This document shows, piece after piece, positions 1 to 6,712 of a stretch of 6,712 bases of DNA (within the stretch, counting starts at the first letter, position 1; each line of letters begins with the position of its first letter). The translations under genes and the position numbers were made by a program. The notes below the pieces were generated by a model. It saw only the letters and a program-made list of their open reading frames with translations, was not told the DNA's origin and ran no database searches. Source of the DNA: Sulfuricurvum sp. (GTDB lineage Bacteria; Campylobacterota; Campylobacteria; Campylobacterales; Sulfurimonadaceae); NCBI GenBank assembly GCA_024635855.1, contig JAGXHZ010000135.1:1-6712 (forward strand), in the 5' to 3' direction.

Positions 1-943
<943 letters not shown>

Positions 944-960
944 TCATTTAGTTTTTTCGT

Positions 961-966
961 ATTTTA
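961..966 (-). promoter_or_regulatory. Candidate -10 box for tgt
   Basis: On the minus strand this reads TAAAAT preceded by GG, 23 bases before the tgt ATG. Upstream on that strand is a T-rich tract. T-rich periodic DNA in place of a clear -35 box is the known style of Campylobacter/Helicobacter housekeeping promoters. It would give a leader of less than 20 bases. The assignment is inference in AT-rich DNA. Confidence 0.4.
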
Positions 967-1032
967 CCTAAATAACAACAAATAAAAAATATTGCAATCT
1001 GCCACATAATTTTTCAATTTTAAAAAGTTCGT

Positions 1033-1038
1033 TATAAT
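1033..1038 (+). promoter_or_regulatory. Candidate -10 box for nadK-recN-tatD transcription unit
   Basis: A perfect TATAAT hexamer lies 37 bases before the nadK TTG start, in a region of about 22% GC. The upstream DNA is A/T-rich with phased T runs (1008-1024). There is no good TTGACA; the nearest is TTTTCA at 1011-1016. This fits the Campylobacterota sigma-70 pattern, where the -10 dominates and a periodic AT signal replaces -35. The expected start near 1045 leaves a leader of about 30 bases with no visible hairpin. Confidence 0.6.
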
Positions 1039-1075
1039 AAGTCCCAATAGAAAATTAAAAACTACGAGAATCAAA

Positions 1076-1930
1076 TTGAAACTAAATAATATTAAACGTG
1101 TCGGTATCGTTTTACGCCCCTCAACTCCTGAACTTAAAGAGATGTTCTTAGAAGCCAAGAGAATTTTTGAATCTCGAGGTATTGAGGTCTATATTGATCA
1201 TATTAGCGGTGGTATGATTGATGTTATGGGGCAGCCGTTTGAAATGATGTGCCGTAATTGCGATTTTTTGATCACCATTGGCGGGGATGGTACTCTTATC
1301 TCAGCCGTACGCCGCTCGTATGATTTTCAACTCCCCGTATTGGGTATTCATGCCGGTAAATTAGGCTTTTTAGCGGATTTAGATTTTTGTGAGCTTGAAA
1401 CATTTGTAGATAAGCTTTTTACCGGTGAGTATCGTATCGATGAGCGTGCAATGCTTCAAGCAACCATCACAACTAAAAGCGGTGTCAGTCAAGTGGTTGC
1501 TTTCAATGACATTGTTTTAACACGCCCGTCAATCTCCAAAATGATTCGATTGGAAACGTATGTTGAAGGAAAAGCTTTTAATACTTATTACGGTGATGGT
1601 GTTGTTATTTCGACTCCGACGGGATCAACCGCATATAACCTTTCAGCCGGAGGGCCCGTATTGTTTCCGCTTACAAGTGTTTTTGCTCTAACTCCCATTT
1701 GTCCTCATTCCCTAACGCAACGCCCGGTTGTTCTGCCGGGACATTATGAAATTGAGATAAAAACTCCTGATAGCAGTGCTTTAGTTATCGTTGATGGGCA
1801 GGATATGGTTGAGATTACCGACAGTGACACTGTATACATTAAACTCGCAAGCGACAGTGCTCATCTCATTCATCGTAAAGAGTTTAATTATTTTGAAGTG
1901 CTCAAAAAAAAACTCGGATGGGGGAAATAG
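1076..1930 (+). CDS. nadK: NAD kinase (ATP-dependent, NadK/PpnK family)
   Basis: Phosphorylates NAD+ to NADP+ in the cytosol, the only known route to NADP in most bacteria. The 284-residue protein is full length for the family. GGDGT is at 69-73 (Asp71 is the expected catalytic base), GIHAGKLGFL at 90-99, FND at 143-145 (family FNE/FND, binding the nicotinamide-ribose part), the glycine-rich block YGDGVVISTPTGSTAYNLSA at 172-191, and TPICPHSLTQRPVVLP at 206-221. The C-terminal DGQ is at 240-242. The start is TTG, chosen because no ATG gives the N-terminal strand (KRVGIVLRP) expected of NadK and because a weak GAG site (1066-1068) lies 7 bases upstream. The stop codon directly abuts the recN start, so the two are probably co-translated. 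nadK beside recN is also seen in E. coli. Function is very secure. Confidence 0.97.
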   Translation: MKLNNIKRVGIVLRPSTPELKEMFLEAKRIFESRGIEVYIDHISGGMIDVMGQPFEMMCRNCDFLITIGGDGTLISAVRRSYDFQLPVLGIHAGKLGFLADLDFCELETFVDKLFTGEYRIDERAMLQATITTKSGVSQVVAFNDIVLTRPSISKMIRLETYVEGKAFNTYYGDGVVISTPTGSTAYNLSAGGPVLFPLTSVFALTPICPHSLTQRPVVLPGHYEIEIKTPDSSALVIVDGQDMVEITDSDTVYIKLASDSAHLIHRKEFNYFEVLKKKLGWGK

Positions 1931-3478
1931 GTGATAGAACGATTTTATCTCAAAGAATTTCTCAGTTTTAAAGAAGCTGAGCTTGAATTTAAACCGGGAT
2001 TGATTGTCTTTACGGGTCCAAGCGGCAGCGGAAAATCTATTTTAATGCGTTCGATTCTTGCTTCCGTAGGATTAGACAGTGTTGATGCGAGCGTCTGTGA
2101 GTCGTCAGTCGCATGGCAAATCGATGAAGAAAAATATGGAATAGATAATGAAGTTACCAATATTTTTCGGCACGTAAAAAAAGAAAAAACGTCTTATTTT
2201 ATCAACAATCAACGTGCTTCAAAATCTTCAATGGAATCGATTAGTTCAGGTTATTTACGCCATTTGAGTTTGAAGGATTACTCTGATTTTGATGCGGCAT
2301 CGTTGATTGGATTATTGGATGAGAGAATTTTTCTTGTTGATGACCAACACCATGCAAGGGTTAAGAAGCATAAAGAAATTTTTTTGGAATACAAATCTCT
2401 TAGCGATGAATTAAAATCCATCGAAGATCAAGAAAAAAAGTTAGTAGAACTTAAAGAATTTGCAACGTATGAAATAGCTAAAATTGATGCTATAAAGCCC
2501 ATTATTGGTGAAGATGAAGAGCTTAACATCATTAAAAAACAGCTTTCAAAAAAAGAGAAAATCGAAGAAGCGATCCATGCTGCTGAAGATATTTTTCGTT
2601 TTGAAAATCACGTCTCCAATGCGCTGGCTCTTTTGGATACGCAAAGTAGTTTTTTTGACGATGCTATGAATGAGTTACGGGGTATTTTTGAAAATTCATT
2701 GGAAAAATTGGAGATGCTTGAAGATACTTCTATTGAAACAGTTCTTGATAGAATAGAGCTTTTGTCTGAGCTAAAACGGCGTTATGGAAGTATTCAAGAA
2801 TCATTGAAATATCGAGAACAAAAAGCCATAGAGCTTGAATCGTATCAAAATATAGAGTATTCAAAAAGCAAGTTGGTACAGCAAATTGCTAAACTTAAAA
2901 TTGAATTAACCTCTCTAGCGCAAGAACTTTCTCAAAAGCGCCAACATGAAATTGAAATAACGCGTGATAAGCTCAATGATTATCTCTCTATGCTTTATTT
3001 GCGCAGTGCAACGTTGAGCATTGAAAAAATTGAGCATACGTCACTGGGGATCGACCGTGTAATGTTGGGACTTGAGGGGACGAAGCTTGAAAAACTCAGT
3101 TCCGGTGAATTTAATCGTTTGCGTCTTGCACTTTTGGCACTTAAAGTAGAATGTATGAAGGAGCAAGGCGGAGTACTGATGCTTGATGAAATCGATGCCA
3201 ATCTCAGCGGTGAAGAGTCGATGAGCGTTGCTAAAGTATTGCGTCATCTCTCAACAAAATATCAAATTTTTGTCATCTCACATCAACCGCAACTGACGTC
3301 CATGGGAGAACAGCATTTTTTGATTTACAAAGAGGATGAAAGTCGCGTTCGTGAACTGAGTGATGAAGAGCGTATTGATGAAATAGCGCGTATTATTAGC
3401 GGTGACGGAGTAAGCAGCGAAGCAAAAGGTTTTGCAAAAGAGTTGTATCAACGTGTTCGAACGGAGCATACAAAATGA
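1931..3478 (+). CDS. recN: RecN, SMC-like DNA double-strand-break repair ATPase
   Basis: An SMC-related ATPase expected to act on the nucleoid at double-strand breaks with RecA. The 515 residues are shorter than E. coli RecN (about 553). Walker A is GPSGSGKS at 29-36. A long charged helical region, probably coiled coil, spans about 135-370 and is rich in Glu, Lys and Leu. The ABC signature is LSSGEFNR at 389-396, Walker B is GVLMLDEID at 414-422 with catalytic Glu420, and the H-loop is SHQPQL at 450-455 with His451. The order Walker A, coiled coil, signature, Walker B fits RecN rather than RecF. Both the Walker A and the signature depart from the usual RecN wording (GETGAGKS, SGGE). The start is GTG immediately after the nadK stop, with GGGGGA (1920-1925) inside nadK as the ribosome site. 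The stop overlaps tatD by 4 bases. No LexA-type operator is visible upstream. Confidence 0.92.
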   Translation: MIERFYLKEFLSFKEAELEFKPGLIVFTGPSGSGKSILMRSILASVGLDSVDASVCESSVAWQIDEEKYGIDNEVTNIFRHVKKEKTSYFINNQRASKSSMESISSGYLRHLSLKDYSDFDAASLIGLLDERIFLVDDQHHARVKKHKEIFLEYKSLSDELKSIEDQEKKLVELKEFATYEIAKIDAIKPIIGEDEELNIIKKQLSKKEKIEEAIHAAEDIFRFENHVSNALALLDTQSSFFDDAMNELRGIFENSLEKLEMLEDTSIETVLDRIELLSELKRRYGSIQESLKYREQKAIELESYQNIEYSKSKLVQQIAKLKIELTSLAQELSQKRQHEIEITRDKLNDYLSMLYLRSATLSIEKIEHTSLGIDRVMLGLEGTKLEKLSSGEFNRLRLALLALKVECMKEQGGVLMLDEIDANLSGEESMSVAKVLRHLSTKYQIFVISHQPQLTSMGEQHFLIYKEDESRVRELSDEERIDEIARIISGDGVSSEAKGFAKELYQRVRTEHTK

Positions 3479-4257
3479 TTATTGATACCCATATCCATCT
3501 CGATGATGAGCGATACCGTGAGGATTTTGAGGAGATGATACAGCGAGCCCTTAGCGTCGGTGTCAAAAGTTTTATTATTCCCGGTGCACATCCCTCAACG
3601 CTGGAACGAGCCGTTGAGCTATGTGAGCAGTATAAAAATATTTATTTTGCCGTAGGGGTTCATCCGTATGATTTAGAGGGGTTGGATGGTCTGGATTTTG
3701 AACACTATGCTGCTCATCCTAAATGTGTCGCTATCGGAGAGTGTGGGATGGATTATTATCGCCTTGAGGGGAGTGATGAGGAAAAATCAGCCGAGAAAAA
3801 ACGACAAGAAGAGGCTTTTCGAATGCAAATACGTTTTGCTAAAAAGGTAAAAAAACCACTTATTGTCCATATCCGCAATGCGAGCCATGATTCGAAAATG
3901 ATATTACTATCCGAGGGTGCAGGTGAGGTTGGGGGAGTGCTTCATTGCTACAATGCTGATGATGAACTGCTCAGCCTTGCTCATGAAAATTTTTATTTTG
4001 GAATCGGCGGAGTCGTCACTTTTTCTAATGCCAAGAAATTAGTGAATGTTCTTCCTCATATCCCAAAGGATAAACTTTTGATCGAAACGGATGGCCCGTA
4101 TTTAACGCCTCACCCGCATAGAGGAACACGTAACGAGCCCTCCTATACTACTTTAGTGGCTCAAAAGATGTCTGATATTTTACATATACCCTTAGAAGAG
4201 ATAGAGACATTAACGACTGCCAATACTATACGGTTATTTGGAAATTTAATAACTTAA
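3475..4257 (+). CDS. tatD: TatD-family metal-dependent hydrolase (putative 3'-5' DNase)
   Basis: A member of the TatD branch of the amidohydrolase superfamily; characterised relatives are metal-dependent 3'-5' exonucleases or deoxyribonucleases in the cytosol. The 260-residue protein is full length. All expected metal ligands are present: THIHLD with His6 and His8, GECGMDYY with Glu89, VHIRNA with His132, LHCYN with His157, and IETDGPYLTP with Asp206. GVHP at 61-64 and HRGTRNEP near 215-222 are further family marks. The ATG lies inside the recN end (ATGA overlap) with GGAG (3463-3466) 8 bases upstream, so the start is well supported and coupled to recN. Sitting behind recN suits a role in DNA damage processing, but that is inference. 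The TatD, YcfH and YjjV subfamilies cannot be separated confidently here, so the symbol is a family-level call. Confidence 0.92.
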   Translation: MIIDTHIHLDDERYREDFEEMIQRALSVGVKSFIIPGAHPSTLERAVELCEQYKNIYFAVGVHPYDLEGLDGLDFEHYAAHPKCVAIGECGMDYYRLEGSDEEKSAEKKRQEEAFRMQIRFAKKVKKPLIVHIRNASHDSKMILLSEGAGEVGGVLHCYNADDELLSLAHENFYFGIGGVVTFSNAKKLVNVLPHIPKDKLLIETDGPYLTPHPHRGTRNEPSYTTLVAQKMSDILHIPLEEIETLTTANTIRLFGNLIT

Positions 4258-4266
4258 GTGTATGAT
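4238..4266 (+). promoter_or_regulatory. Possible internal promoter before mltD
   Basis: TTGGAA (4238-4243) and TATGAT (4261-4266) are separated by 17 bases, each one or two mismatches from consensus. The -35 part lies in the end of tatD and the -10 in the 53-base gap before mltD, the only real gap in the plus-strand series. It could let the mltD-rlpA-hisB block be expressed separately. Clear -35 boxes are unusual in Campylobacterota, and such matches occur by chance in AT-rich DNA. Confidence 0.3.
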
Positions 4267-4299
4267 ACTTCCTACCGTTATCAATATATCTTAAATGTC

Positions 4300-4309
4300 A
4301 GGAGGTGAT
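4300..4309 (+). promoter_or_regulatory. Strong Shine-Dalgarno that fixes the mltD start
   Basis: AGGAGGTGAT matches ten bases in a row of the complement to the conserved 16S rRNA 3' end. An in-frame GTG at 4305 lies within this very element and so cannot be the start. The in-frame TTG at 4311, five bases after the AGGAGG core, is the sensible initiation codon. This is by far the strongest ribosome site in the window. Confidence 0.75.
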
Positions 4310-4310
4310 A

Positions 4311-5519
4311 TTGCGCTGGTTCTTGATTATCACTTTCGTACCTTTTTATTTGTATTCACTTGCATTTGATCCCAATGATGCTAAAAAATCGGAAGTCTTA
4401 AAACATTTTGACATCCCATCTTCATTTTTAAATGATCCGTATCTTCATGATATATACGTGGCACGAAAACGTGATTGTACGTTGAATGGTTTTGCCAATT
4501 CGAGCGAAAATGCCGATATCTTTATTCCCATGATTTCTTCTTTGATTGCGCAATCGGATTTACCTGCTGAGTTTTTATTTATTGTTTTAGCGGAATCTGG
4601 ACTTGATACCCTTGCAACCTCTTCAAAGGGGGCAAGCGGATTATGGCAGTTTATGCCCGAAACAGGGAAAGTTCATGGTTTAGCCATTACCCAGTATGTT
4701 GATGAACGACGTGACCATATTAAATCTACTCGTGCCGCCATTAGCTATCTCTCACAATTGCATCGTCAATTTGGTAAATGGTATCTAGCCATTATTGCTT
4801 ATAATTGCGGCGACGGGAAATTAACCAGTGCTATACGCAAAGCAGGCAGCACTGATTTACACGTATTGGCTAATCCTAATAAAGGGTATATTCCGCCAGA
4901 GAGCAGGCGCTATATTCGTCGTATTATTGCCCTCGCATTGCTCGCAAGTGATCGGGTTTTTTTGGAGCAGATACAGTATGAACATCTCATCGGGGTGGCA
5001 TCTGAAAATCCGATAGCAACGGTTTATCTCCCTGAAGGTGAACATATTGATAAAATTGCCGCTGTTTTGGAAATACCAAAACAAAAATTAAAGTTATTAA
5101 ATACTCATCTTAAACGCGGAATTACTCCGCCTAATGAAAACTCTTATCCTGTTTATATTCCGGAAGATAAACTTGCCCTTTTTGAAGAAAAATATCGACC
5201 GAGAGAATTGAAAAAATATTTCGTCATGCATAAAGTTAAATCAGGAGAGACATTGACATCGCTTTCAAAACGTTTTAATATTGATAAATCAACCATTATG
5301 ACCGAAAATATGATTGGGATTCGCGAGGATTTTAAAGAAAATCGTATAGTAAAAATTCCTGTGATAAATTCATTTATCAAAAAAGAGTTTCCTCTCGCTG
5401 ACAAAATCCCCGCTTCAGTCCCTAAAGTGTATAATTTTGACTTCAAACAAGTAAAAATTAAAAATCCATTCGATCCTATGAGAACAGACGAAAAAGAGGA
5501 AATTAAAGTTGTACATTAG
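4311..5519 (+). CDS. mltD: Membrane-bound/secreted lytic murein transglycosylase D-like, SLT plus LysM
   Basis: Cleaves the MurNAc-GlcNAc bond of peptidoglycan with formation of 1,6-anhydro-MurNAc in the periplasm. From the TTG at 4311 the product is 402 residues. An N-terminal hydrophobic segment (about 3-18, RWFLIITFVPFYLYSLA then FDPN) looks like a signal peptide; there is no lipobox cysteine. The SLT domain spans about 78-200: LAESGLD with catalytic Glu95, GASGLWQFMPETG at 107-119, and AYNCG at 163-167 (usually AYNAG). A LysM repeat lies at about 304-350 (HKVKSGETLTSLSKRF onward), and a weaker LysM-like stretch at about 235-285. The C-terminal 50 residues are basic and proline-containing and unassigned. 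It overlaps rlpA by 11 bases, so two glycan-cleaving enzymes are coupled. A GTG at 4305 would add two residues but overlaps the ribosome site. The family is secure; the MltD subtype is likely from the SLT-LysM architecture. Confidence 0.92.
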   Translation: MRWFLIITFVPFYLYSLAFDPNDAKKSEVLKHFDIPSSFLNDPYLHDIYVARKRDCTLNGFANSSENADIFIPMISSLIAQSDLPAEFLFIVLAESGLDTLATSSKGASGLWQFMPETGKVHGLAITQYVDERRDHIKSTRAAISYLSQLHRQFGKWYLAIIAYNCGDGKLTSAIRKAGSTDLHVLANPNKGYIPPESRRYIRRIIALALLASDRVFLEQIQYEHLIGVASENPIATVYLPEGEHIDKIAAVLEIPKQKLKLLNTHLKRGITPPNENSYPVYIPEDKLALFEEKYRPRELKKYFVMHKVKSGETLTSLSKRFNIDKSTIMTENMIGIREDFKENRIVKIPVINSFIKKEFPLADKIPASVPKVYNFDFKQVKIKNPFDPMRTDEKEEIKVVH

Positions 5520-6318
5520 ATTTTTTTTAGCCGTTTTAATCCTTACTTTAAGTGGATGTACTACGTTTAAAGGTTCTTATCCGTATCAAAGTCAAAAACC
5601 TTCAAAAAAATATCCATCTGAAAATTTAGATAATGTTCCTTCCGGATTAAAAAAGAAAAATGGGGAGAGTGTTGCTTCTATGCGGCCTTATACTGTATTT
5701 GGTAAAGAGTATTACCCAACTGTAGTTAATGTTGGAGATACTTCAACCGGACGTGCGAGCTGGTATGGATCTGATTTTCACGGTAAATCAACATGCAATG
5801 GCGAGGGATATGATATGTATGCAATGACTGCTGCGCACAAGACTTTACCCATGAATACCGTTGTAAGAGTGACTAATTTAGAGAATAATCGTGTAACGGT
5901 TGTACGGATTAATGATCGCGGTCCCTTTGTTGAGAGTCGGATAATAGATTTGTCATTATCCGCTGCTAAAGAGATCGACATAGTGAGTAAGGGAAGTTCC
6001 CAAGTGCGTTTAGAGGTATTAGGGTTTGAACCTACAGGGTATAAATCAATTGATTACACAGCAATGGCGGCAGGACCTCGCCAAGAAGTGTTAACATCTT
6101 TTGCCGTTCAGATAGGGGCATTTACAAATATCAACGGAGCACTTGAAACCCAAAAAAAATACGCGAGTTTTCATGGATACTCTGCAATCATCAAAGATTC
6201 ACAGTATAATAACGATAAATTATTCCGTATTTGGTTGCGTGGGTTTAGAAGTGAAGCTGAAGCACGTGATTTTATAGCAAAAGGCTATTTTGACGGGCAG
6301 TTTATCACAAGGGAATGA
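5509..6318 (+). CDS. rlpA: RlpA-like septal lipoprotein, lytic transglycosylase with SPOR domain
   Basis: Probable outer-membrane lipoprotein acting on peptidoglycan; Pseudomonas RlpA cleaves glycan strands stripped of stem peptides and concentrates at division sites. The 269 residues begin with a lipoprotein signal (MYIRFFLAVLILTLSGC) with lipobox LSGC, Cys17 being the lipidated residue. A low-complexity basic linker covers about 20-60. The double-psi beta-barrel domain spans about 80-172, with GRASWYG at 81-87, CNGE with Glu99, TAAHKTLP with His110 and RINDRGPF with Asp136, matching the acidic, histidine and aspartate residues of active RlpA. A SPOR domain is at about 197-262 (FAVQIGAF to IAKGY), which binds denuded glycan at septa. 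The start is TTG inside the mltD end, with GAGG (5496-5499) 9 bases upstream; this start gives an intact signal peptide. hisB follows after 1 base. Identification is secure; catalytic activity is inferred from retained residues. Confidence 0.94.
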   Translation: MYIRFFLAVLILTLSGCTTFKGSYPYQSQKPSKKYPSENLDNVPSGLKKKNGESVASMRPYTVFGKEYYPTVVNVGDTSTGRASWYGSDFHGKSTCNGEGYDMYAMTAAHKTLPMNTVVRVTNLENNRVTVVRINDRGPFVESRIIDLSLSAAKEIDIVSKGSSQVRLEVLGFEPTGYKSIDYTAMAAGPRQEVLTSFAVQIGAFTNINGALETQKKYASFHGYSAIIKDSQYNNDKLFRIWLRGFRSEAEARDFIAKGYFDGQFITRE

Positions 6319-6319
6319 G

Positions 6320-6712
6320 ATGATTCGAAAAGAACGTAAAACCAAAGAGACCGATATTCGTCTTTCACTCACGATAGAGGGCGAAGGTAAAAGTACTATT
6401 TCAACGGGTGTTGGTTTTTTAGACCATATGTTGGAAAGTTTTGCAAAACATGCTTGGATGGATTTAACCATTAACTGTGCTGGCGACACGCATATTGATG
6501 ACCACCACAGTGTTGAAGATATTGGGATTGTACTGGGGCAAGCGTTACGAGAAGCTATTTATCCCATACAAGGGGTAGAGCGATTCGGTAATGCAGTTGT
6601 CGTTATGGATGAAGCGAGTGTTAGCTGTGATCTTGATCTTAGCAACCGTCCTTTTTTACTTTGCGAGTTAGAAGTTGAAGGAAAAGTAGGGCAGTTTGAT
6701 ACAGAACTGACC
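6320..6712 (+). CDS. hisB: Imidazoleglycerol-phosphate dehydratase, 3' end cut off by window edge
   Basis: Dehydrates imidazole glycerol phosphate to imidazole acetol phosphate in histidine biosynthesis; a cytosolic Mn-dependent enzyme that forms 24-mers. Exactly 131 codons are visible of a usual 190-200. The first metal-binding half is intact: GFLDHM at 32-37 (His36), the HIDDHHSVEDIGI run at 58-70 with His62, His63 and Glu66, and the MDEA block at 96-99. The second His-His-Glu motif should lie beyond the edge. There is no N-terminal histidinol-phosphatase domain, so this is the monofunctional form, unlike E. coli HisB. The ATG at 6320 is one base after the rlpA stop with AAGGGA (6309-6314) 5 bases upstream, so translation is probably coupled to rlpA. 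A histidine gene behind cell-wall genes implies that the his genes are scattered in this genome. Confidence 0.96.
   Translation, partial: MIRKERKTKETDIRLSLTIEGEGKSTISTGVGFLDHMLESFAKHAWMDLTINCAGDTHIDDHHSVEDIGIVLGQALREAIYPIQGVERFGNAVVVMDEASVSCDLDLSNRPFLLCELEVEGKVGQFDTELT

Noticed and set aside
946..973. Inverted repeat ATTTAG/CTAAAT flanking the tgt -10 candidate.
   Set aside because: Six-base arms in DNA of about 22% GC are expected by chance, and the arms do not extend; not enough for an operator call.
4258..4310. Possible terminator between tatD and mltD.
   Set aside because: No GC-rich stem followed by a T run is present; the gap looks like leader sequence and ribosome site only.
5153..5446. 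Minus-strand 97-codon open frame within mltD.
   Set aside because: It is antisense to the conserved LysM region, with no recognisable protein features; the plus frame explains the DNA.
6220..6489. Minus-strand 89-codon open frame across the rlpA/hisB junction.
   Set aside because: Both plus-strand genes here have conserved domains (SPOR, IGP dehydratase), and this frame has no family signature.

Overview
This looks like a chromosomal housekeeping segment from a member of the Campylobacterota (former Epsilonproteobacteria). A free-living Sulfuricurvum- or Sulfurimonas-like lineage is my best guess, but I cannot name a genus from sequence alone. The reasons are the AT-rich promoter DNA, the NadK and Tgt sequences, which read like Campylobacter/Helicobacter family members, the short RecN, the monofunctional HisB, and the tightly packed order nadK-recN-tatD-mltD-rlpA. 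I recall a similar order in Campylobacter jejuni, but that is memory, not a search.

Layout: positions 1-937 (minus strand) hold most of tgt, queuine tRNA-ribosyltransferase, with its C-terminus cut by the left edge. Positions 938-1075 are a very AT-rich (about 22% GC by hand count) divergent intergenic region with one candidate sigma-70-type -10 box facing each way. From 1076 to the right edge all genes lie on the plus strand: nadK (NAD kinase), recN (SMC-like DNA repair ATPase), tatD (metal-dependent hydrolase/DNase), mltD (lytic transglycosylase with LysM), rlpA (SPOR-containing lipoprotein lytic transglycosylase), and hisB (imidazoleglycerol-phosphate dehydratase, cut at the right edge). 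No gene-free stretch exceeds 140 bases.

How the genes fit together: nadK/recN abut with no gap, recN/tatD overlap by 4 bases (ATGA), mltD/rlpA overlap by 11 bases, and rlpA/hisB are separated by 1 base. The only break is about 50 bases before mltD, which carries a strong Shine-Dalgarno and a weak possible internal promoter. This gives two blocks: NADP supply with DNA repair (nadK-recN-tatD), and cell-wall remodelling (mltD-rlpA) running into histidine biosynthesis (hisB). Four of the seven genes appear to start with TTG or GTG.

I found no mobile element, CRISPR array, RNA gene, long repeat or defence system. The content is ordinary core genome. The points worth a second look concern divergent active-site or nucleotide-binding motifs in Tgt and RecN, the start site of mltD, and translational coupling.
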